This document shows positions 45,202 to 53,279 of a DNA stretch of 64,000 nt, piece after piece. Under the pieces are notes generated by a model. The model had not been told where the DNA came from. It searched no databases and saw only the letters and a list, made by a program, of their open reading frames with translations. The stretch lies in NCBI RefSeq assembly GCF_040451425.1, contig NZ_CP144374.1, forward strand, positions 930,001-994,000, given 5' to 3'. The translations under genes and the position numbers were made by a program. Within the stretch, counting starts at the first letter, position 1. Every line of letters begins with the position of its first letter. This DNA comes from Thermodesulfovibrio sp. 3462-1. Its GTDB lineage: Bacteria; Nitrospirota; Thermodesulfovibrionia; Thermodesulfovibrionales; Thermodesulfovibrionaceae.

Positions 45202-48200
45202 TTTTTTTCACCTCTCGTAAATCAAGATAGTAAAGGTATCCATTAACTCTTTTATCTTTAAAAACCTCTGATAATAATGTCATATAAAGCTTAATCTGTG
45301 AGAAATGCTCATCCTGTGGATAGCCTGTTTTGTAGTCAATTACAGTAACTGAGTCTTTATCAACAACAACTCTATCAATTCTGTGGACAATGCCTTCTTT
45401 ATCTATAATTTCAAATTCATTAAGAATTTTTTCATACCCTCGTTTAAAAAATCTTCCCATATCAGGATGATTGATCATATCAATTATCAATGGTTTTATT
45501 TGAGAGGCTAAAAAATTTGTATGGCAGTATTTATTTAACATTTCTATCTGAGACTCTATCTTTTCCAGAACTCCTTCTTCAAAGTATTCAATCTGTTCAA
45601 GAATAAAGTGCATAAAATCTCCTCTCTTCTTTTCTGCAAAATGCATTATTTCATCGGGAACCGAGAAATCAAAGGATACAGGATAATGATAGGCATTGAT
45701 TACTGAAGATTCTGTTAATGGTAATAATTTATTTTTAGCTGATTTATGCCCTATCTTGCTGTTATAGTATTCTGATAGAATATCAAAAGGTAGTTTGTCT
45801 TGTTTGTCAGTTCTGCATAAAATATATAATTCATCCTCTGCTCTGGTAAAAGCAACATAAAGGGTATTTAGTAAATCTGCAATTTCTGATTTTTCTTCTT
45901 CTTTTTTTATTTGCTTTAACCATTCATTTTTTTCAGCCATCTGGTTCGTAATCTTTAAAATATGAACTCCCTGTTCAACTTCATGAAAAATATATTTATT
46001 TTTTGGTTTTCCATCGTTTTCTAAATAAACAAAAACTATCGGAAATCCTAATCCTTTTGCTTTATGAATAGTCATAACCTGTATGGCATCTATATCAGCT
46101 GGAGTTGCTATATTCCATATGTTATCATCCGCGGGACTATCAAAAAATTCTATTATTTCTTTAATATTGTTATATCCTTTTTCTTCAAAGTTCTTAACCA
46201 GATCAAGTAATTTAAGAAATGTTGCTTCTTCATCAGGCAAAGTTTCAAATACCCTGAAATTATTTAATGCTACTGAGAGCAAATCATAAACAGGTAAATA
46301 TCCTGAAAGTTTAAAAAGTTGCTTAAAATATTTTTCCCATAGTTGTGGAAATTCTTTCTCAAAATGTTTATAAAGCGCTGCTTCATCCCTGTATTTAAGA
46401 AGAAATTCATCGGGCTGGAAGTTTATTGCTTCTATTTTTACTATATTTCTGAATATATCGCCAAGTAAGAAACTGCAAAAGGAAAAATCATCTAAGGGAG
46501 AATCAAGGAATTGTAAAAGACTTAAAATCTCTGATGTAACTTTTCTTTTTCTCACATCAAGGCTGCTGTAAGATATAAAAGGCAACTGCAAATCATTTAA
46601 CCATTGAGTGATAGTTACAACCTGCTCATTTTTGAATGCAAGTATTGCTATATCTTTCAAAAGATAACCTCTTTGAGTAATATTATTTACACACTCTAAA
46701 AGATATTTTTTTATTTCAAAATCCTCTTCTTCATTCTCACTGAAAGCTTTTACTTCCACATAACCTTCTTGCGAATTTTCTGCTGCAGTTTGATAGCACT
46801 CATGAAATCCTGTAAACTTAGCAGGTTCAGCATAAACTTTATGAGTTAAAACTTTTTCCGTGAAAATTTTGACTACAAAATCAACAATTGTCCTCTTGCT
46901 TCTGTAATTTTTATCAAGAGTTTTAATTATTTTGTATGCTGAAGGAAATATATCTTTTTCTTCCAGCTCTTTCATTATCTTGTAATCAGCTCCACGAAAA
47001 GTATAAATTGCCTGTTTTGTATCTCCAACAACAAAAAGACTCCCCTTTTCAGCAAGTGTGTTTTCAATTAAAAACTTTAAATTATTCCACTGAAGTGGAG
47101 ATGTATCCTGATATTCATCAATAAAAAAATGATGTATTTTTTCGCCTAACCTGAAGTATATGTCTGGAACAATTGAGTTATTCAGATACTCTGAAAGAAT
47201 TTTATTAATATCTTCAATGAAAATTTTACATTCCTTTTGTTTTATCTGATTTAATAAAGTTTTGAAACTCTGATAAACTTCAAGATAGGGTAGGTAAAAA
47301 GTTAATGCATAATAAAAAGCATATTTTTTTAGTTCTTCGAGAAATTCATTCCATAAATTCAAAAATTTTTCGTATTTTTCCAGTAAACTCTGCTTTTTAG
47401 GTTTATTTATCGGTGGCCTTTTTAGTCCTCTTGTTAAAAGTTCTCTAAAATTTTTGGTTTCAATGATCTTATTGAAATCTTCAAGAATCCTCGTTGAACG
47501 ATTTATTTCAAACCCTGATGAACTGATTTCTTTTTGAAGAACCTGCATCGTCTTTTCAATCTTTGCCTCAATTTCTTCCTTTAGTTTTTTGTATTTATCA
47601 ATAACTATAAATTCTTTATGAGTGTTATGAATTTTAATATGTAATCCCTTAATTTCATCAAAAATTCTTTCTGATGGATTCCAGAGATATGTGTTACTGT
47701 TTGAACTTATAATCTCTATAATGTTTTTAAAAAACTCAGTTTTTACAAAATTCTCTTGCACATCTTTTAAAAACAGATCATAACTTAACTGAAGAAGAGA
47801 TTCGTTGTTCATGAGAATCTCAAAATCAGGATTGTAATCAAAATCAAGAGCAGAAGCCTTAAAAATTGAAGCCATAAAACTATCAATTGTCTTTACCTGA
47901 AAATCTGAATAATTATTGAGTATCTCATCAAGTATTTGGCAGGCTTTAACTGAAAGCTCATCATGGGACAAATTAAGAATTTTTGAAAATCTATTTAAAG
48001 CACTTTCTTCTTTATAGTATAAACTCTTAAGCCAGTCTATTATTCTTGATTTCATCTCAAAGGCAGCATTATTAGAAAAGGTTATAGCAAGAATATTTCG
48101 TAATGAATTATTAGGAATGTTATCGGAAAGTAAAAAATATACAAACCTTTCAGTAAGGGCTGTCGTTTTTCCAGAGCCAGCAGAAGCTTTCAGAATAACA

Positions 48201-48223
48201 TAATGGGGTAACTGAGTTACCAT
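45191..48223 (-). CDS. addA: AddA-like helicase-nuclease subunit (UvrD/RecB type)
   Basis: The 1010-residue protein has Walker A ASAGSGKTTALT near residue 14, helicase motifs FIDEYQDTSPLQW near residue 370 and VMTIHKAKGLGFP near residue 725. It also has a C-terminal nuclease domain with HRIDRVVVD and VIDYKTGYPQ near residue 970. It is the motor and nuclease partner of AddB in break repair. Its start overlaps the end of the coiled-coil nuclease gene by seven bases, and its end overlaps addB by 11. Confidence 0.9.
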   Translation of the reverse strand: MVTQLPHYVILKASAGSGKTTALTERFVYFLLSDNIPNNSLRNILAITFSNNAAFEMKSRIIDWLKSLYYKEESALNRFSKILNLSHDELSVKACQILDEILNNYSDFQVKTIDSFMASIFKASALDFDYNPDFEILMNNESLLQLSYDLFLKDVQENFVKTEFFKNIIEIISSNSNTYLWNPSERIFDEIKGLHIKIHNTHKEFIVIDKYKKLKEEIEAKIEKTMQVLQKEISSSGFEINRSTRILEDFNKIIETKNFRELLTRGLKRPPINKPKKQSLLEKYEKFLNLWNEFLEELKKYAFYYALTFYLPYLEVYQSFKTLLNQIKQKECKIFIEDINKILSEYLNNSIVPDIYFRLGEKIHHFFIDEYQDTSPLQWNNLKFLIENTLAEKGSLFVVGDTKQAIYTFRGADYKIMKELEEKDIFPSAYKIIKTLDKNYRSKRTIVDFVVKIFTEKVLTHKVYAEPAKFTGFHECYQTAAENSQEGYVEVKAFSENEEEDFEIKKYLLECVNNITQRGYLLKDIAILAFKNEQVVTITQWLNDLQLPFISYSSLDVRKRKVTSEILSLLQFLDSPLDDFSFCSFLLGDIFRNIVKIEAINFQPDEFLLKYRDEAALYKHFEKEFPQLWEKYFKQLFKLSGYLPVYDLLSVALNNFRVFETLPDEEATFLKLLDLVKNFEEKGYNNIKEIIEFFDSPADDNIWNIATPADIDAIQVMTIHKAKGLGFPIVFVYLENDGKPKNKYIFHEVEQGVHILKITNQMAEKNEWLKQIKKEEEKSEIADLLNTLYVAFTRAEDELYILCRTDKQDKLPFDILSEYYNSKIGHKSAKNKLLPLTESSVINAYHYPVSFDFSVPDEIMHFAEKKRGDFMHFILEQIEYFEEGVLEKIESQIEMLNKYCHTNFLASQIKPLIIDMINHPDMGRFFKRGYEKILNEFEIIDKEGIVHRIDRVVVDKDSVTVIDYKTGYPQDEHFSQIKLYMTLLSEVFKDKRVNGYLYYLDLREVKKIDR

Positions 48224-49059
48224 TCAAAACTCTGAACTATAATAATCCCTTTTTCCTTTGCCTTTTTCTGAAATCCTTTAGTAGCATAATGAGTTATTAA
48301 TACTCTTACAACATCAATTTTTCCATACTCATCCTGCACTGCTTTAACTTTTTCTTCAAGTTCGTTAAAAACCTTTTCGATACTTTGTTCTTTTCTTTCA
48401 TCAAGCCTTAATTTTGATTCACCAACTATAAAAACTTCTTTACCATTTTTTCTTGCCTTGCCAAATATGTTTATTTCTTTACCTCCAATTTCTGCCCTTA
48501 TGAGTTTCTCTTTAATTTCAATTCCATAATTTTCCTTTAAAAATTTTGGTAACATTCTATAAGATTCATTTTCAAAGGCATAACTCATTGTAAGACTAAG
48601 TCCACCAACTTCTTTCCTTAATTGTGTTAAGCCTTTTGCCAAGATTGCAACTTCCTCTTCTGTTCTTTTCTGTGCCTCTGCAAGCTCTTCTACTCTTTGC
48701 TCTGTCCTCTTCTGTGCTTCTGCAAGCTCCTCTAATCTTTGCTCTGTCCTTTTCTGCGCCTCTGCAAGCTCTTCTACTCTTTGCTCTGTCCTCTTCTGCG
48801 CCTCTGCAAGCTCTTCTACTCTTTGCTCTGTCCTCTTCTGCGCCTCTGCAAGCTCTTCTACTCTTTGCTCTGTCCTCTTCTGCGCCTCTGCAAGCTCCTT
48901 TTGAGTGTGTGCAAGCTCTCTTACTATCTCTTTGAGTTCATTAAAATCACTTACTTTTACTGTTTCATTTACAATATCAACCACTTCAAAAAGAACAGAA
49001 GCTTGCTTGACTGGAAAGACCTTTTTTATTTTATCCTTTATGTTAGAGATAGTAGCCAT
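48217..49059 (-). CDS. Coiled-coil protein with 14-residue repeats and DUF3782-like nuclease domain
   Basis: The 280-residue protein has three parts: an N-terminal segment (1-50); a coiled coil with six near-identical 14-residue units starting at residues 57, 71, 85, 99, 113 and 127 (core AEAQKRTE); and a C-terminal domain (about 165-280) with the look of a PD-(D/E)XK fold ([28 protein letters not shown]). Such proteins are found in many thermophiles as DUF3782/DUF3782-like families of unknown role. Coupling to addA by a seven-base overlap suggests a task in DNA repair or restriction, but this is inference. Repeat number probably varies between strains. Confidence 0.8.
   Translation of the reverse strand: MATISNIKDKIKKVFPVKQASVLFEVVDIVNETVKVSDFNELKEIVRELAHTQKELAEAQKRTEQRVEELAEAQKRTEQRVEELAEAQKRTEQRVEELAEAQKRTEQRLEELAEAQKRTEQRVEELAEAQKRTEEEVAILAKGLTQLRKEVGGLSLTMSYAFENESYRMLPKFLKENYGIEIKEKLIRAEIGGKEINIFGKARKNGKEVFIVGESKLRLDERKEQSIEKVFNELEEKVKAVQDEYGKIDVVRVLITHYATKGFQKKAKEKGIIIVQSFEW
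48640..48891 (-). repeat. Six tandem 42-bp coding repeats
   Basis: The minus-strand gene holds six in-frame copies of a 42-base unit, each coding 14 residues (two heptads), nearly identical at the base level. The uniformity keeps the opposite strand open as well, which produces false antisense frames of 103 and 125 codons. Recent duplication by slippage or unequal exchange is likely. Confidence 0.92.
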
Positions 49060-49074
49060 AGTTTATTATACGTT

Positions 49075-51795
49075 TTATACTGTAGCTCTTATCAACTCTC
49101 CTCCTTTTTCTTTTAGTTTTGCATGAGCAGCAGCAAGCTTTGCTATTGGAACCCTATATGGAGAGCAGCTCACATAATCAAGTCCAATTTTATGGCAAAA
49201 CTCTATTGATTTTGGATCTCCACCGTGCTCACCACATATTCCAAGTTTAAGATTTTTATTTACTTTTCTTCCTTTTTTAACTGCTATTTCCATGATCTGC
49301 CCTACCCCTTCAGTATCAATTGATATAAATGGATCCTCTTCAATTATTTTGTGGTCAATGTAAAATGGTAAAAACTTTCCTGCATCATCTCTTGAGAGTC
49401 CATACACAGATTGAGTTAAATCATTTGTTCCAAATGAGAAAAATTCTGCTTCCTGAGCAATCTGATCTGCTGTTATTGCAGCACGTGCAAGCTCTATCAT
49501 TGTGCCAACTTTGTAATCAATTTTCACTTTATACTGTTTCGTGATATCTTCAGCTGTTTTAACAGTTAAATCTTTCATTATTTTTAATTCATTTACATGG
49601 GCAACAAGAGGAATCATTATCTCTGGAATAACCTTAATCTTTTTCTTTGCCAGTTCACAGGCTGCTTCCATAATGGCTCTTACCTGCATCTCATAAACCT
49701 CTGGATAGGTTATTCCAAGACGACAGCCTCTATGACCGAGCATTGGATTAAACTCTTCAAGAGCTTTAATTTTACTCTTAATTTTCTTGACCGAGACTTC
49801 CATTTCTTTTGAGAGAATCTCTATTTCTTCATCTGTTTTTGGTAAAAATTCATGAAGTGGAGGATCAAGCAGCCTTATGGTAACTGGCAATCCTTTCATT
49901 TCTTTAAATATACCAATAAAATCTTCTTTCTGATATGGTTTAATTTTTTCAAGAGCTTTTCGTCTTTGTTCAACTGAATCTGAAAGAATCATCTCTCTGA
50001 ATGCCTTAATTCTTTCTTGATCAAAGAACATATGCTCAGTTCTGCAAAGACCAATTCCTGCTGCACCAAAATCTCTTGCAACACGAGCATCCTTTGGAGT
50101 ATCAGCATTTGCTCTTACCTGAAGTTTGCTGAATTCTTCAGCCCACTGCATTATTGTATAAAACTCCTCTGGAAGTGCAGGCATAACAAGAGGAGCCTCA
50201 CCGAGAATAACTTCTCCTGTAGTTCCATTTAATGTAATAGAGTCTCCTTGTCTTACTGTAATGTCACCAACAGTAAAATATTTATCCTCTTCATGAATAT
50301 TTATTGCGCCACATCCCACAACACAGCATTTACCCATTCCTCTTCCAACAACTGCAGCATGAGAAGTCATTCCTCCTCGAGCTGTAAGAATTCCTTGAGC
50401 AACTGCCATTCCACCAATGTCCTCAGGAGATGTTTCATTTCTTACAAGAATAACTTTTTGTCCTTTTGCTGCCCATTCTTCAGCATCCTGAGCAGAAAAT
50501 ACAACTTTACCAACAGCTGCACCTGGACTTGCGGGAAGCCCTTTTGCAATTACTTTAACTTTTGCCTTAGGATCAATAGTGGGATGAAGAAGTTGATTGA
50601 GCTGTTCTGGTTCTATTCTTAAAAGAGCAGTTTTTTTATCAATCAATTTTTCCTTTACCATGTCAACAGCAATCTTTATTGCAGCTCTGGCTGTTCTTTT
50701 GCCTACTCTTGTTTGAAGCATATAAAGTTTGCCTTCTTGAATTGTAAATTCTATATCAAGCATGTCTTTGTAATGTCTTTCAAGTTTATTACATATTTTT
50801 TCAAGTTGAGAATATATCTTGGGCATCCTTTTCTTCAATTCTTCAATCTTTAAAGGTGTTCTGATTCCTGCTACAACATCCTCGCCCTGCGCATTTGGTA
50901 AAAACTCTGCAAAAAATCTTTTCTCTCCAGTTGATGGATCTCTTGTAAATCCCACACCTGTTCCAGAGTTTTCACCCATATTTCCAAATACCATCGCAAC
51001 AATGTTACATGCAGTACCAAGATCATCGGGTATTCCATGAAGCCTTCTGTATGTTACTGCTCGGTCTCCATACCAGGAGTCAAACACTGCTTTGATTGCC
51101 ATTTTAAGCTGTTCATAGGGATCTTGAGGAAAATCATGTCCTGTTTCTTTTTTATAAAGCTCTTTATATTTTTTAACGAGGAGTTTAAAGTCTTTTGCAT
51201 CAAGTTCTGTATCTAAGTTTACTCCTTTTTTCTTCTTTACTTCATCCAATAAATCTTCAAATTTTTTTCTATCTATATCAGTAACAATGCTTCCAAACAT
51301 TGTAATAAATCTTCTGTATGTATCATAGGCAAATCTCTCATTTTTTGTTTTATCTATTAATCCTTGTAAGGTGTCATCATTTAATCCAAGATTTAAAACA
51401 GTGTCCATCATTCCAGGCATAGAAAACTTTGCACCTGACCTTACTGAAACAAGCAAAGGATTTTTTGAGTCTCCAAACTTACAACCCATTGATCTTTCAA
51501 CTTTTTTAAGATTGTTTAAAACTTCATCCCACATTCCTTTCGGAAAATTTTTGCCCAGTTTAAAATACTCTCTACAAGCCTCCGTAGTAATAGTAAATCC
51601 TGAAGGAACAGGAATTCCAAGATTGGTCATTTCAGCAAGTCCTGCACCTTTTCCTCCAAGAAGATCTTTCATCTGTCCTGTGCCTTCTGCTTTTCCATCA
51701 CCAAAGTAGTAAACATACTTTTTCTTAAGTGGTGCTTTTTTAGTGTTTGATGCTACCTTAACAGCTTTCTTTTGATTTTTAGATTTAGATGCCAT
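49075..51795 (-). CDS. ppdK: Pyruvate, phosphate dikinase
   Basis: The 906-residue protein has the PPDK order: an ATP-grasp N-terminal domain (GGKGAGLAEMTNLGIPVPSG near residue 47), the swivelling phosphohistidine domain (GGMTSHAAVVGRGMGKCC near residue 478), and the PEP/pyruvate barrel (LGICGEHGGDP near residue 865). It interconverts pyruvate, ATP and phosphate with PEP, AMP and pyrophosphate. The N-terminus carries an extra Lys-rich stretch of about 25 residues. It is divergent from the RlmI-like gene. A second PEP-forming enzyme, ppsA, lies 1.5 kb away. Confidence 0.96.
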   Translation of the reverse strand: MASKSKNQKKAVKVASNTKKAPLKKKYVYYFGDGKAEGTGQMKDLLGGKGAGLAEMTNLGIPVPSGFTITTEACREYFKLGKNFPKGMWDEVLNNLKKVERSMGCKFGDSKNPLLVSVRSGAKFSMPGMMDTVLNLGLNDDTLQGLIDKTKNERFAYDTYRRFITMFGSIVTDIDRKKFEDLLDEVKKKKGVNLDTELDAKDFKLLVKKYKELYKKETGHDFPQDPYEQLKMAIKAVFDSWYGDRAVTYRRLHGIPDDLGTACNIVAMVFGNMGENSGTGVGFTRDPSTGEKRFFAEFLPNAQGEDVVAGIRTPLKIEELKKRMPKIYSQLEKICNKLERHYKDMLDIEFTIQEGKLYMLQTRVGKRTARAAIKIAVDMVKEKLIDKKTALLRIEPEQLNQLLHPTIDPKAKVKVIAKGLPASPGAAVGKVVFSAQDAEEWAAKGQKVILVRNETSPEDIGGMAVAQGILTARGGMTSHAAVVGRGMGKCCVVGCGAINIHEEDKYFTVGDITVRQGDSITLNGTTGEVILGEAPLVMPALPEEFYTIMQWAEEFSKLQVRANADTPKDARVARDFGAAGIGLCRTEHMFFDQERIKAFREMILSDSVEQRRKALEKIKPYQKEDFIGIFKEMKGLPVTIRLLDPPLHEFLPKTDEEIEILSKEMEVSVKKIKSKIKALEEFNPMLGHRGCRLGITYPEVYEMQVRAIMEAACELAKKKIKVIPEIMIPLVAHVNELKIMKDLTVKTAEDITKQYKVKIDYKVGTMIELARAAITADQIAQEAEFFSFGTNDLTQSVYGLSRDDAGKFLPFYIDHKIIEEDPFISIDTEGVGQIMEIAVKKGRKVNKNLKLGICGEHGGDPKSIEFCHKIGLDYVSCSPYRVPIAKLAAAHAKLKEKGGELIRATV

Positions 51796-51914
51796 ATTAC
51801 AGGCTCCTCCTGACGATAAAATTATTTAATTGCTGTTTATATTAATATGAGACAGTAGTTTTTTTCAAGAAATTGACTTGACTTTTCAACTTAACTGCCT
51901 TCAAACTAAGCTTC

Positions 51915-53087
51915 ATGGAGAAGATTTATGTTAAACCATCTAAAAGATATGGACGACTTTGGATTTACAAAAATGAAATAGTCTCTGATGTATCTGAGCT
52001 TTCTCCTGGAACTTTAGTGAGAGTGTATGAATTAAAAACAAATAAAATTATTGGAACAGGATATATAAATCCAGAATCTACAATTTCTGTAAGACTTCTC
52101 AGTTTTAAAGAAGAAACAATTGATAATGAATTTTTCAAACTTAGAATTCTACAAAGCAAACGATATAGGGAAGAATTTTTGGGATTTGGAGAAACCTACA
52201 GAGTGATTTTCAGTGAATCAGATTTTCTTCCGGGATTGATTGTTGATAAATATAACAAATGCCTGGTAATTCAGATATTGACTGCAGGAATGGAAAAGTT
52301 TAAAGAAATTATAATTAAAATACTCGATGAAGTTTTTTGTCCAGAAATAATAATTCTAAAAAATGATTCCCCATCAAGATTGAAGGAAGGACTCCCGATT
52401 GAAAAACAAATAATTAAAGGAGAATTAAAAAAACTTCCCATGATCACCGAGGATAATGTTAATTTTTTATTTGATCCTCTTCATGGACAGAAAACAGGTT
52501 TTTTCCTTGACCAGAGAGAAAACAGAATTTTTCTAAAAAAACTGATTACATCCGGCACAGGACTTGACCTTTTCTGTTATGTTGGCGCATGGAGTATACA
52601 TATTGCTCAGAATGGAGCAATGGTTATAGGAGTTGACAACTCTCAAAATGCAATAGATTTAGCTAAAGAAAACGCAAAGATAAATAATGTTACTGAAAAA
52701 TGCAAATTTGTTAAAGCTGATGTATTTGACTACCTAAAATGGGAGATAAAGAAAAATAAAAAATACGATTTTATAGTGGTTGATCCTCCAGCCTTTGTAA
52801 AATCAAGGGCTGAGAAAACAGATGCTATTGAAGGCTATATAAATCTAAACACATTAGCATTAAAACTATTAAAAAAAGATGGTGTAATCGCTACATCTTC
52901 ATGTTCTCATCACATTTCTGAATACGAATTCTATGAAATCATTAAAGAAGCTTTTTTAAAAAATAAAAAATCAGGAAAAATAATTTACAAGGGGACACAA
53001 AGCAAAGACCATCCAATTCTGCTTAGTATGCCAGAAACAGCATATTTAAAGTGCTTCATCATTAAAGTACCTTATTGCCTCACATAA
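51915..53087 (+). CDS. rlmI: RlmI-like 23S rRNA (cytosine-C5) methyltransferase
   Basis: The 390-residue protein has an N-terminal PUA domain (about 1-75), a linker, and a Rossmann methyltransferase domain with the SAM loop LDLFCYVGAWSIHIA near residue 220, and the DPPAFVKS motif near residue 295. E. coli RlmI makes m5C1962 in 23S rRNA; the architecture matches. The last five codons lie inside a 134-bp inverted-repeat element, so the C-terminus may have been changed by its insertion. It is a single gene divergent from ppdK. Confidence 0.85.
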   Translation: MEKIYVKPSKRYGRLWIYKNEIVSDVSELSPGTLVRVYELKTNKIIGTGYINPESTISVRLLSFKEETIDNEFFKLRILQSKRYREEFLGFGETYRVIFSESDFLPGLIVDKYNKCLVIQILTAGMEKFKEIIIKILDEVFCPEIIILKNDSPSRLKEGLPIEKQIIKGELKKLPMITEDNVNFLFDPLHGQKTGFFLDQRENRIFLKKLITSGTGLDLFCYVGAWSIHIAQNGAMVIGVDNSQNAIDLAKENAKINNVTEKCKFVKADVFDYLKWEIKKNKKYDFIVVDPPAFVKSRAEKTDAIEGYINLNTLALKLLKKDGVIATSSCSHHISEYEFYEIIKEAFLKNKKSGKIIYKGTQSKDHPILLSMPETAYLKCFIIKVPYCLT

Positions 53088-53207
53088 AAATCTATTCAAA
53101 AGGAGTTTTTACCTTTTTCTTGACACCGTGTTGTCCTTGCATCCCTTGTGGGTGCGAAAAGGAATCGGCAACGAATGGTATTTCAAGTAGATTTTAAATG
53201 AGGCAAT
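53074..53207. repeat. 134-bp imperfect inverted-repeat element (MITE-like or structured RNA)
   Basis: The left end (53074-53100, beginning ATTGCCTCA) and the right end (53181-53207, ending TGAGGCAAT) are inverted copies over about 27 bases with a few mismatches. Between them further pairs stack: ACC with GGT, GTTG with CAAC, TCCTT with AAGGA, and an apical GCATCCC/GGGTGC stem. The whole could fold as one long hairpin. It includes the stop codon of the rlmI-like gene and ends nine bases before the ppsA promoter. No coding capacity. It may be a non-autonomous mobile element or a structured 3' end. Confidence 0.65.
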
Positions 53208-53215
53208 TCGAGCTA

Positions 53216-53244
53216 TTGTCATAAATAAAAAATTTTGATATACT
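53216..53244 (+). promoter_or_regulatory. Sigma-70-type promoter of ppsA
   Basis: TTGTCA (53216-53221) and TATACT (53239-53244) are separated by 17 bases. The inferred start near 53251 leaves a leader of about 29 bases with the AAAGGAGG ribosome site before the ATG at 53280. Confidence 0.75.
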
Positions 53245-53279
53245 TATTAAAAAATTTCAAAACAAAAGGAGGTAAAAAA

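Noticed and set aside
48624-49116. Open reading frames of 103 and 125 codons on the plus strand (Leu/Cys-rich repeats)
   Set aside because: They are the antisense of the 42-bp coding repeats in the coiled-coil gene; no ribosome site and biased composition. They exist because the repeat unit lacks stops in both strands.
53119-53150. TTGACA inside the inverted-repeat element as a promoter
   Set aside because: No acceptable -10 at 16-18 bases; the real ppsA promoter lies downstream at 53216.
53235-53279. Upstream start for ppsA
   Set aside because: It would begin between the -35 and -10 of a strong promoter; the ATG at 53280 has AAAGGAGG at good spacing and aligns with the family start.
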